NCBI GenBank assembly: GCA_910585655.1
Contig: CAJUFW010000069.1
Span: forward strand, 1 to 15,930
DNA: 15,930 nucleotides
Direction of reading: 5' to 3'
Source of the DNA: an uncultured Lachnospiraceae bacterium
GTDB taxonomy: Bacteria > Bacillota_A > Clostridia > Lachnospirales > Lachnospiraceae
Shown: piece by piece, positions 7,991-14,116 of the stretch
Position numbering within the stretch: the stretch's first letter is position 1
How the letters are laid out: each line of letters starts with the position of its first letter
Translations under genes and position numbers: made by a program
Notes under the pieces: model-generated
Database searches by the model: none
What the model was told of the DNA's origin: nothing
The model's input: only the letters and a program-made list of their open reading frames with translations

Positions 7991-8027
7991 AAGAGCGTAT
8001 AGACAATTCATCTATACGTTCTTTTTT
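7991..8027 (+). terminator. Intrinsic terminator of the GH66-GNAT unit
   Basis: An 11-bp stem GAGCGTATAGA (7993-8003) / TCTATACGTTC (8011-8021) with one G-T pair and a 7-base loop is followed by six T's (8022-8027). The A's at 7991-7992 can extend it, so it may also work weakly in the opposite direction. Confidence 0.88.
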
Positions 8028-8028
8028 A

Positions 8029-8123
8029 TATGATAGGAAAGTTCTCCGAACTTCCCTATCATACAAAAGCCCTCCGGGCAGGATGCGCACTCGCGCGAAT
8101 GGAAGATGTTGCCGTCCGGCAAC
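8029..8123. repeat. Hairpin-cluster dispersed repeat, copy A
   Basis: A chain of hairpins begins 2 bases after the terminator T-run. It comprises a 16-bp near-perfect palindrome TATGATAGGAAAGTTC-TCC-GAACTT... (8029-8063, one A/C mismatch), then GCCC-TCC-GGGC, then GCGC-ACTC-GCGC, then GTTGCC-GTCC-GGCAAC (8108-8123). The first 85 bases closely match 15213-15298 (copy B). Both copies sit right after an intrinsic terminator. Copy A keeps the last hairpin, which copy B lacks. No protein is encoded; short frames crossing it are incidental. Confidence 0.8.
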
Positions 8124-8400
8124 CGCGCTCGTTGCTAGAATTCTGCAGGGAGGAACTTTTATTGAAACGTAGTTGCAGAGGATTAGAAGAAGGCGATATA
8201 CGGCTTATATGGAACATGGGAAAATAGGAAAAACGAAACAAGAAGAAATAGAAAAAATCCTGGTTTTAGTGGTAAAAATTACGTTGTTTACCTAAGAATT
8301 TATATAAACAACGAAGCAGTAATACGTAATACTGTTGTATATTTTATAAAAGAAATACAAAATATAAAATAAAAAAATAGAAAAAATCACAAACAAATAC
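8124..8400. other. AT-rich gene-free stretch with inverted repeats
   Basis: There is no convincing gene in this stretch. It becomes strongly A-rich after 8220. Two symmetric sites stand out: a 9-bp perfect inverted repeat CGTTGTTTA (8282-8290) / TAAACAACG (8305-8313), and a near-palindrome CAGTAATACGTAATACTG (8317-8334, 16 of 18 positions symmetric) with a central CG. Both lie 70-120 bases upstream of the importer promoter and could be regulator sites. A 65-codon open frame (8030-8227) starts inside the repeat and has no ribosome binding site. Confidence 0.5.
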
Positions 8401-8429
8401 TTGACATAGAACGAAAAAGCGAGTACAAT
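8401..8429 (+). promoter_or_regulatory. Predicted promoter of the sugar importer operon
   Basis: A perfect TTGACA (8401-8406), a 17-base spacer and TACAAT (8424-8429) form a strong sigma-A promoter. Transcription should start near 8436, giving a leader of about 100 bases before the binding-protein gene. A promoter this close to consensus would need repression to be controlled, which fits the LacI-family regulator encoded downstream. Confidence 0.8.
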
Positions 8430-8430
8430 C

Positions 8431-8505
8431 AAAGCGTAACAAAAGAGCGTAAATAAAATAAGTTACGTAAATTATTACGCTTTGAACGAGAAAAAATTAC
8501 GTAAC
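8431..8505. promoter_or_regulatory. Candidate LacI-type operators in the leader
   Basis: Two copies of the 8-bp palindrome TTACGTAA (8463-8470 and 8497-8504) lie 34 bp apart centre to centre, about three helical turns, as inverted GTTACGTAA / TTACGTAAC. A second inverted pair, AAAGCGTAA (8431-8439) / TTACGCTTT (8475-8483), interleaves with them. All carry a central CG, as LacI-family operators usually do. Placement after the -10 box suits a road-block repressor. Assignment to the regulator at 14117-15151 is inference; its own promoter lacks TTACGTAA. Confidence 0.5.
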
Positions 8506-8534
8506 AAAATAAATTCCAGGAGGAGGAATCAGTT

Positions 8535-9887
8535 ATGAAACGAAGCATGGGAAAATGCTTAGCATTGATTATGGCGCTAACAATGCTATTTTCCTTAGCA
8601 GCCTGCAGTTCAGGCGGAAAGGAACCAAAGAAGGATGACACACAGCCTACAAACACAGGCGGGGATACGGCAAAGGGAGACGAAGGAGAAGCGCCGGATA
8701 CGGCGGGAGATAGCGGTCTGACCTATGACGGGGATGAGGTAACGATTACTTATTGGCATACGCACGGGGATGCCGAAGAGAAAGTATTAAAAGAAGAAAT
8801 CGTACCGGAATTTGAGAAACAGTTTCCAAAGATCCATGTTAAGCTGGTTCGTATGCCGTACGACGGCTTAAAGCAGCAGATTATCCAGGGTGTTTCCAGT
8901 GGTACAGCGCCGGATTTGATGCGGATGGATATTATCTGGATTTCCGAATTTGCTAAGATGGGGGCATTGGTTCCGGTAGACGATTTACCAGGGTTTGCAG
9001 AGCTGAAAGACCAATTTTTTGAGGGACCTTTAAGCACGAATTATTACGATGGAAAGTATTACGGCGTGCCGTTAAATACGAACTGTCTGGGTGGCTGTTG
9101 GAGTAAGACGTTATTGGATCAACTTCAAATTTCCGAATTGCCGACTACTTATGACGAGGTACTGGCTTTAAAGGATAAGCTGGGAGAAGGACAGTATTTA
9201 TTTTCTGCAGAAGGCGCCAATACCTGGGCGCTGGCTCCTCTGTTTTATTCTCTGGGCGGACACTATACCAACGAGGACTTTACAAAGGCGACCGGCTATA
9301 TGAACAGCGACGCCAGTGTAAAAGCGTTAGAGACGATTGTAAAATGGTACGACGAAGGTATTTTAGGACCTGCTACGATGGGCGGAAAACCGGATGTAGC
9401 AAACGGTCTGTTCCGTGGAAATTATCTGTTTAGTTATCAGGGACCATGGTTCTATACCAACAATAAAGAGGAAGATATTGCAAAAGTACAGTCCGGAATG
9501 CTTCCGGCAGGCGACGGCGGTTCCGTTACTGTAGTCGGCGGCGAGGATCTTTGTATGTTCAGCAGTGGAAAGAACCAGGAAGCAAGTTGGGTATTTGCCC
9601 GTTTCCTCTTAGGCGAATTTGCGCAGAAAGCGCAGGCGTTAGGCGGCGGACGTTTGATTCCGACGATCAAAGAATACGCGAACTCGGAAGAGGTTATGGC
9701 GGTAGAAAACATGGACGTATACGTACAGCAGTTAGAGACAGCCGTATCCAGAACTCCGCATCCGAACTGGGAAAAGATGTCGGATAAGTTGAACAAATTG
9801 TTTGAAAGCTGCCTGCGTCATGAGGCAGAACCAAAAGCGGCGTTAGATAAGCTGGCAGGAGAAGCAGACGCTTTATTGGCAGAATAA
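8535..9887 (+). CDS. Lipoprotein sugar-binding protein of a CUT1 ABC importer
   Basis: A 450-residue extracellular solute-binding protein (family 1). The signal peptide ends in a lipobox, FSLAAC, with the lipidated Cys at residue 24. A Gly/Thr/Asp/Glu-rich linker then tethers the domain to the membrane. The mature part starts VTITYWHTHGDAEEK and contains GVSSGTAPDLMRMDIIWISE and YYGVPLNTN, typical of CUT1 oligosaccharide-binding proteins. The ligand is not predictable from the sequence; the neighbouring ThuA and Gfo/Idh/MocA genes suggest a glucoside or disaccharide. The ATG at 8535 follows AGGAGGAGG. It is the first gene of the operon, separated from the first permease by 102 bases that carry a hairpin, an arrangement that usually allows more binding protein than permease. 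Confidence 0.92.
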   Translation: MKRSMGKCLALIMALTMLFSLAACSSGGKEPKKDDTQPTNTGGDTAKGDEGEAPDTAGDSGLTYDGDEVTITYWHTHGDAEEKVLKEEIVPEFEKQFPKIHVKLVRMPYDGLKQQIIQGVSSGTAPDLMRMDIIWISEFAKMGALVPVDDLPGFAELKDQFFEGPLSTNYYDGKYYGVPLNTNCLGGCWSKTLLDQLQISELPTTYDEVLALKDKLGEGQYLFSAEGANTWALAPLFYSLGGHYTNEDFTKATGYMNSDASVKALETIVKWYDEGILGPATMGGKPDVANGLFRGNYLFSYQGPWFYTNNKEEDIAKVQSGMLPAGDGGSVTVVGGEDLCMFSSGKNQEASWVFARFLLGEFAQKAQALGGGRLIPTIKEYANSEEVMAVENMDVYVQQLETAVSRTPHPNWEKMSDKLNKLFESCLRHEAEPKAALDKLAGEADALLAE

Positions 9888-9918
9888 TAACGCTACGAAA
9901 AAGAGCTAGGGATAAAGC

Positions 9919-9960
9919 GGCGTGCAACTGAAATCCAAACAAGATAAAACTTTGCACGCC
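9919..9960 (+). promoter_or_regulatory. Intercistronic hairpin between binding protein and permease genes
   Basis: A perfect 9-bp stem GGCGTGCAA (9919-9927) / TTGCACGCC (9952-9960) encloses a 24-base A-rich loop. There is no T-run after it, so full termination is unlikely. Such hairpins commonly protect the upstream binding-protein mRNA or partly attenuate the permease genes. Confidence 0.65.
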
Positions 9961-9989
9961 TGCTCGCTGGCTTGGAATGGAGGTTGCCT

Positions 9990-10928
9990 GTGAAAAAAGA
10001 TTCGTTGGCGGTACGGTTTCGAAAGGGTTTGCGTCAATGGCTGGCGGTACTGCCGTTTCTTTCTGTGGGATTGGTCTTGTTTGTCGTATTTGTCCTTTAT
10101 CCGCAGCTAAAGAATATTTATATTGCCTTTTCGGATTACAGCATTATGCCAGGCTCGGAAAATCCGTTTGTCGGCTTTGAAAATTTCAAACGGGCGTTTA
10201 CCGGAATCAAAGAGCATGGATCGGATGCGTATTATTTTTGGATTGCCTTTCGGAATAACTTGTTGGCTGTTCTAGTGACGGTACCAGGGCAGATGGTGCT
10301 GGGTCTGTTGGTAGCGGTGATGATACATAACCTGAAATTCGGCAAAAACATTTATAAAATTATTTTTTATATTGCGGTTATTTGCGATTGGGTTGTGGTG
10401 GCAAATATTTTTGATTACATTTTCCAGCCGGATAACGGAAGCTTGGTCAATTTTATTCTGATGAAGCTGCATATTTTAAAGGAGCCGTTAGCCTGGTTAA
10501 AGGAAACCTGGACAGGAAACTGGGTCATTTGGATTTTCAGTATCTGGAAAGGGTTTGGCTGGGTCATGATCATCTATACGGCGGCTCTGCAGGGGATTTC
10601 CAAGGATATGTATGAGGCGGCGACAATCGACGGAGCTTCGTCGGTAGAAAAGTTTTTCTATATTACGCTGCCAAGCGTACGCGGGACGACTTTTTACTTG
10701 TTAATCAACCTGATCAACGGGGCGATGAACATTTTTATTCAGGTCTTCCTGTTGACCAAGGGGGATCCGGTCGGAACGACAGACGTTATGATGAACTACA
10801 TTTATACCAGGGCATTCAGCTACTTTGAATTCGGTTATGCGGCTGCCTGCGGTCTGATGATGGGTATTTTTGTATTTACTACCGCGATGTGCCTCAAGCG
10901 CTTCCTGCGCTACGGGCAGGATACGTGA
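9990..10928 (+). CDS. Sugar ABC importer permease, MalF/UgpA type
   Basis: A 312-residue inner-membrane permease with six predicted membrane segments, the first at about residues 17-38 (WLAVLPFLSVGLVLFVVFVL). The cytoplasmic EAA loop, which docks the ATPase, reads YEAATIDGASSVEKFFYITL and matches the CUT1 consensus EAAxxDGA. The start is a GTG at 9990, 6 bases after TGGAGG; the in-frame TTG at 9972 has no ribosome binding site. It pairs with the second permease, which starts 16 bases after its stop. It lacks the large periplasmic insert of enterobacterial MalF, as is usual in Gram-positive systems. Confidence 0.92.
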   Translation: MKKDSLAVRFRKGLRQWLAVLPFLSVGLVLFVVFVLYPQLKNIYIAFSDYSIMPGSENPFVGFENFKRAFTGIKEHGSDAYYFWIAFRNNLLAVLVTVPGQMVLGLLVAVMIHNLKFGKNIYKIIFYIAVICDWVVVANIFDYIFQPDNGSLVNFILMKLHILKEPLAWLKETWTGNWVIWIFSIWKGFGWVMIIYTAALQGISKDMYEAATIDGASSVEKFFYITLPSVRGTTFYLLINLINGAMNIFIQVFLLTKGDPVGTTDVMMNYIYTRAFSYFEFGYAAACGLMMGIFVFTTAMCLKRFLRYGQDT

Positions 10929-10944
10929 AAGGAGGGGCGGCATT

Positions 10945-11784
10945 ATGAAAAAGAGCAGAACGGCTGCCCAGATCGTGATTCATGTTATTTTGATTTTGCT
11001 GGCAGTGATCTGTCTGACGCCGTTTTTATCCATGATATCTTCTTCCTTTATGGATATCAGAGGCGTCTTGCCGGACATACCGGTCATTTTCCCGAAACTG
11101 CCATTGTTCGTGGAAAATTATGCAAAGGTCTGGACGGCAAACAACTTTTCCCGTTATTTTTTAAACACTCTGGTTATTTCGGTAGGCGGGCTGGTGGTCA
11201 ACGTAGTTATTTCGGTTTCTATGGCTTACAGCTTTGCCCGATTTAAATTTCCAGGGCGGGAAGCAATTTTTAACATATTTTTACTAACAATGATGGTTCC
11301 GGCACAATTAGCCTTGATTTCTCAATATACCGTATTAAACGGACTCAAGCTGATTGATAACTATGCGGGTGTGCTGCTGCTTTGGGGCGGTACCTGCGTA
11401 GCGGGTAACACCTTCTTCTACCGTGGATTTTTTGAAAGCGTTCCGAAGGAATTAGAAGAATCCATGTTTTTGGACGGCGCATCCCGCTTCCAGGTATTGA
11501 CGCACTGCATCATTCCGCTTTGCAAACCAGCCATCGGAACCTCGGCGATTTTTGCCTTCAACGGCTACTGGAGTGATTTATTCAACATTTTGACCTTTAT
11601 CAAAACCGAGGAAAAACGGACGCTTTCCGTAGCCTTGCAGTTATTCCGCGGACAGCATACAACCGAATACGGTCTCATGTTCGCCGCCTCGGTCATCGTT
11701 ATCATTCCAGTCATCGTCATTTTTATCATTTTCCAAAAACAATTCATGCGCCAGGGGCTGATGGAAGGCGCAGTAAAAGGATAA
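10945..11784 (+). CDS. Sugar ABC importer permease, MalG/UgpE type
   Basis: A 279-residue permease with six predicted membrane segments, the first at about residues 8-30. The sequence SMAYSFARFKFPGR followed by a hydrophobic stretch is typical of MalG-type subunits. The EAA loop reads LEESMFLDGASRFQVLTHCI: the usual E-A-A is E-E-S, while the DGA core is kept. The ATG at 10945 follows AAAGGAGGGG; the longer frame from 10870 overlaps the first permease and is rejected. No ATP-binding subunit is encoded in the window. In Firmicutes such CUT1 pairs are often energised by a shared MsmK/MalK-type ATPase encoded elsewhere, which I infer here. Confidence 0.92.
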   Translation: MKKSRTAAQIVIHVILILLAVICLTPFLSMISSSFMDIRGVLPDIPVIFPKLPLFVENYAKVWTANNFSRYFLNTLVISVGGLVVNVVISVSMAYSFARFKFPGREAIFNIFLLTMMVPAQLALISQYTVLNGLKLIDNYAGVLLLWGGTCVAGNTFFYRGFFESVPKELEESMFLDGASRFQVLTHCIIPLCKPAIGTSAIFAFNGYWSDLFNILTFIKTEEKRTLSVALQLFRGQHTTEYGLMFAASVIVIIPVIVIFIIFQKQFMRQGLMEGAVKG

Positions 11785-11818
11785 CAGCCCTCAAACGGAA
11801 CTAAGCCCATCTTGTATG

Positions 11819-11930
11819 GACTCAAAACAGCTTCGTAATGGAAGCCCCCTGGGAGGAAATACTGACGCGTTTCTTTGCGGCAGGATTTCTCTCCCGTCTA
11901 AAGGGGGGCTGAAATGAAGAAGCGGAACTC
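11819..11930 (+). repeat. Structured leader repeat, copy 1 (before the ThuA gene)
   Basis: A long stacked hairpin. The outer GCTTC pairs with GAAGC (11919-11923). AGCCCCC (11843-11849) pairs with GGGGGCT (11904-11910). GGGAGGAAAT (11851-11860) pairs with ATTTC-T-CTCCC (11885-11895, one bulged T). CTGACGC (11862-11868) pairs with GCGGCAG (11877-11883, one A/G mismatch) around an 8-base loop. It closely matches 12780-12892, and similarity continues through the ribosome binding site. It lies inside the operon between the second permease and the ThuA gene. It is not a terminator, having no T-run. Confidence 0.8.
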
Positions 11931-11961
11931 AAAATAAAAGAGACGGAACTCAAAATAGGAG
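11922..11961 (+). repeat. 21-base tandem near-repeat carrying the ThuA ribosome binding site
   Basis: CGGAACTCAAAATA occurs at 11923-11936 and again at 11944-11957, a period of 21 bases. The second unit runs directly into AGGAG (11957-11961), the ribosome binding site of the ThuA gene. Related AACTCAAAA/AACTCTAAT strings also flank both leader repeats (near 11819, 12780 and 12888). Confidence 0.7.
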
Positions 11962-11967
11962 AAAAAT

Positions 11968-12738
11968 ATGGGAATTCGAGTAACGGTATGGAACGAGTAT
12001 TTACACGAGCTGCAGTTTCCGGAGGTAGCAGCGGTTTATCCGGAGGGCATACACGGTTGTATCGCCGGATTTTTAAAGGAAGCCGGAATGGATGTAAAGA
12101 CAGCTACTTTAGAGCAGCCGGAGCATGGTTTAACCGAAGAGGTATTAGACAATACCGATGTGCTGATTTGGTGGGGACATATGGCGCACGAACGAGTACA
12201 GGATGAGATCGTGGAACGGGTACACAAGCGGATACAGGCAGGAATGGGCTTAATTGTCCTTCATTCCGGTCATGCCTCCAAGATTTTCCAAAAAATTTGC
12301 GGCACCAATTCCGGTATGTTAAAATGGCGGGAAGACGGAGAAAAGGAAATTCTCTGGGTAATCGATCCAAGCCATCCGATTGCAGCAGGTTTAGAGGAAA
12401 AGATTATGATTCCGCATGAAGAAATGTACGGCGAGCATTTTAATATTCCACAACCGGACGAGTTAGTTTTTATCAGTTGGTTTGAAGGTGGCGAAGTATT
12501 CCGCAGCGGCTGCTGTTATCACCGCGGAAAAGGAAAGATCTTTTATTTCCGTCCAGGACATGAGGTATTTCCGATTTATCATCAAAAGGAAATCCAGCAA
12601 GTCATTACCAACGCAGTTCGTTGGGCAGCGCCAATTGCATTCCCAAACACCACCTACGGAAACCCAGCTCCAATCATAGAATTCCAAAGCGATTCCGTAG
12701 GCATCACCGGCAACCCAGGTCTGCACCAGCCAAAATAA
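11968..12738 (+). CDS. ThuA-domain protein (trehalose utilisation type)
   Basis: A 256-residue protein with the ThuA-like flavodoxin/class-I glutamine-amidotransferase-type fold. Visible family features are VTVWNEYLHE at the start, DVLIWWGHMAHE with H71, GLIVLHSGHASKIF with H99 and H102, DPSHPIAAGL, and RSGCCYHRGKGKIFYFRPGHE near the end. In Sinorhizobium, ThuA works with ThuB (a Gfo/Idh/MocA dehydrogenase) to turn trehalose and related disaccharides into 3-keto derivatives; its exact chemistry is less settled. Here too a Gfo/Idh/MocA gene follows directly. The last 30 or so residues form a Pro/Asn-rich tail that I do not recognise. The ATG at 11968 is 6 bases after AGGAG. The substrate here is inferred only from context. 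Confidence 0.87.
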   Translation: MGIRVTVWNEYLHELQFPEVAAVYPEGIHGCIAGFLKEAGMDVKTATLEQPEHGLTEEVLDNTDVLIWWGHMAHERVQDEIVERVHKRIQAGMGLIVLHSGHASKIFQKICGTNSGMLKWREDGEKEILWVIDPSHPIAAGLEEKIMIPHEEMYGEHFNIPQPDELVFISWFEGGEVFRSGCCYHRGKGKIFYFRPGHEVFPIYHQKEIQQVITNAVRWAAPIAFPNTTYGNPAPIIEFQSDSVGITGNPGLHQPK

Positions 12739-12779
12739 AAACCAAGCCGAGCCTAGCTCGACCTTAAATAAAAGAAGCA

Positions 12780-12892
12780 GAACTCAAAACAGCTTCGTAA
12801 TGAAAGCACCCCCGGGAGGAAATACTGACGCGTTCTTTTGCGGCAGGATTTCTCTCCCCTATAAGGGGGTGCTGGAATGGAGAAGCGGAACT
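12780..12892 (+). repeat. Structured leader repeat, copy 2 (before the oxidoreductase gene)
   Basis: The same fold as copy 1. AGCACCCCC (12805-12813) pairs perfectly with GGGGGTGCT (12865-12873). GGGAGGAAAT (12814-12823) pairs with ATTTC-T-CTCCC (12848-12858). CTGACGC (12825-12831) pairs with GCGGCAG (12840-12846). The outer GCTTC pairs with GAAGC (12882-12886). Relative to copy 1 the outer stem gains base pairs on both arms, so pairing is kept despite sequence change. The oxidoreductase ribosome binding site AGGAG follows at 12898-12902. Confidence 0.8.
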
Positions 12893-12910
12893 CTAATAGG
12901 AGAAGAAAAA

Positions 12911-13987
12911 ATGGGGAATAACGTGATTCGGATAGGTTCCGTCGGCGTAGGCGGGATCTGGACAGGTGTCCATGAACCGGGAATTCGGAAAAGCCCGGAA
13001 TTAGAACTGGTAGCGATTTGTGATATTGACGAGGAAAAGCTCCATGCAATGGGAGAGAAATATGGAATTGATAAAGCGCACCGCTTTGTAGACTACCATG
13101 ATCTCATTCGCTGCCCGGAGGTAGACGCCGTAGATATTTGCACCTCAAACGACGCACATTTTGAGATTGCGATGGAAGCGGTAAAGGTCGGAAAGCCATA
13201 TACACTGGAAAAACCAATTACTTTGACGGCAGAAGAGGCGGATCGTCTGGCAGAGGCAACGGAGGCGGCAAACGTCGCCAATATGGTATGCTTTTCCTAT
13301 CGTTTTAAAGCAGCCGCCAGATATGCCAAAGCTTTAATAGAAGCAGGAAAAATCGGCAAAGTATATCATGTGGATATGCAGTATTTCCAGGCATGGGGAC
13401 TGCCAAAGGCGGAATGCCCGCTGGCATGGCGTTTTATTAAAGAACGTACTGGTTCAGGCGCGTTAGGAGACTTAGGCTGCCATGCTTTGGATTTGGTCCG
13501 ATTTGTGACCGGAAAGGAATACACTCGTGTAGTCGGGCATACCGGAACATATGTAACGGAACGGAAAAAGCTTGACGGCAGCGGGATGGGACCGGTAGAT
13601 GTAGATGATTTCTGTAACTATATGGCGGATATGGAGGATGGAATTTCCACCAGCTTCCAGATTACCCGTTTTGCCTATGGACGTGGAAATTATCAGCGGA
13701 TGGAGATTTACGGAAGCGAAGGAGCTATTGTTTATTCGTTGGATGCCGCGCCGGGAGTAGAAGATGAAATTGAAGTCTGTTCCGGGGATATTCAGGGAGA
13801 CGCCCATATTTTTGTCAGGCTTCCGATTCCGGAGCAGTATAGAAGCGATCAAATGCAGTCCTTTGCCGACTTGGTACATGGGAAAACGGACGGAAAGGCA
13901 GCTACGATAAAAGACGGTCAAACCAATCAGCATGTAGTAGATGCCATTTTGGAATCTGCCGAAAAAGGGACTTGGATTTCACTATAA
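12911..13987 (+). CDS. Gfo/Idh/MocA-family NAD(P)-dependent oxidoreductase
   Basis: A 358-residue dehydrogenase. The N-terminal Rossmann domain starts VIRIGSVGVGG (dinucleotide-binding glycines G9/G12/G14). The catalytic Lys is K101 in TLEKPIT, and the catalytic Asp/His pair is D187/H191 in GDLGCHALDL. The family oxidises hydroxyls of sugars, polyols and glycosides; ThuB and the 3-keto-glucoside dehydrogenase YcjS are members. Next to a ThuA gene and a sugar importer, C3 oxidation of an imported glucoside is a reasonable inference, not shown by sequence. The ATG at 12911 follows AGGAG. The frame stays open upstream to an ATG at 12800, but that stretch is the leader repeat, so the longer start is rejected. 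No terminator is visible after the stop; the LacI promoter begins 38 bases on. Confidence 0.92.
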   Translation: MGNNVIRIGSVGVGGIWTGVHEPGIRKSPELELVAICDIDEEKLHAMGEKYGIDKAHRFVDYHDLIRCPEVDAVDICTSNDAHFEIAMEAVKVGKPYTLEKPITLTAEEADRLAEATEAANVANMVCFSYRFKAAARYAKALIEAGKIGKVYHVDMQYFQAWGLPKAECPLAWRFIKERTGSGALGDLGCHALDLVRFVTGKEYTRVVGHTGTYVTERKKLDGSGMGPVDVDDFCNYMADMEDGISTSFQITRFAYGRGNYQRMEIYGSEGAIVYSLDAAPGVEDEIEVCSGDIQGDAHIFVRLPIPEQYRSDQMQSFADLVHGKTDGKAATIKDGQTNQHVVDAILESAEKGTWISL

Positions 13988-14024
13988 CAGATAATAAGAC
14001 ATGAAACGGACACAAAAATCTTTA

Positions 14025-14054
14025 TTGACAGAGAAAGGAAGAAAAGCGTATAAT
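14025..14054 (+). promoter_or_regulatory. Predicted promoter of the LacI-family gene
   Basis: A perfect TTGACA (14025-14030), an 18-base spacer and a perfect TATAAT (14049-14054). Transcription should start near 14061. The gene can thus be made independently of the importer operon. The TTACGTAA palindromes found at the importer promoter are absent here. Confidence 0.82.
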
Positions 14055-14058
14055 AAAA

Positions 14059-14105
14059 CCTGTCTGCCCGTTAGGGTTCTATGGAGATAGCAGGAAGGCA
14101 GAAAG
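14059..14105 (+). promoter_or_regulatory. Leader hairpin overlapping the LacI ribosome binding site
   Basis: CCTGTCTGCC (14059-14068) pairs with GGCAGAAAGG (14096-14105) at nine of ten positions, and CTAT-GGAG-ATAG (14079-14090) forms a small hairpin inside. The 3' arm covers the AAAGG of the ribosome binding site before the ATG at 14117, so folding would limit translation of the regulator. Confidence 0.45.
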
Positions 14106-14116
14106 GTGTAATCAAT

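Noticed and set aside
8030..8227. 65-codon open frame
   Set aside because: It begins inside the hairpin repeat, lacks a ribosome binding site, and its equivalent in copy B is not preserved as a frame.
12800..12910. 37-residue N-terminal extension of the Gfo/Idh/MocA gene, or a separate small peptide gene at 11838-11912 and 12800
   Set aside because: The stretch is the structured repeat. The two copies differ by indels that shift the frame, and a good ribosome binding site precedes the ATG at 12911.
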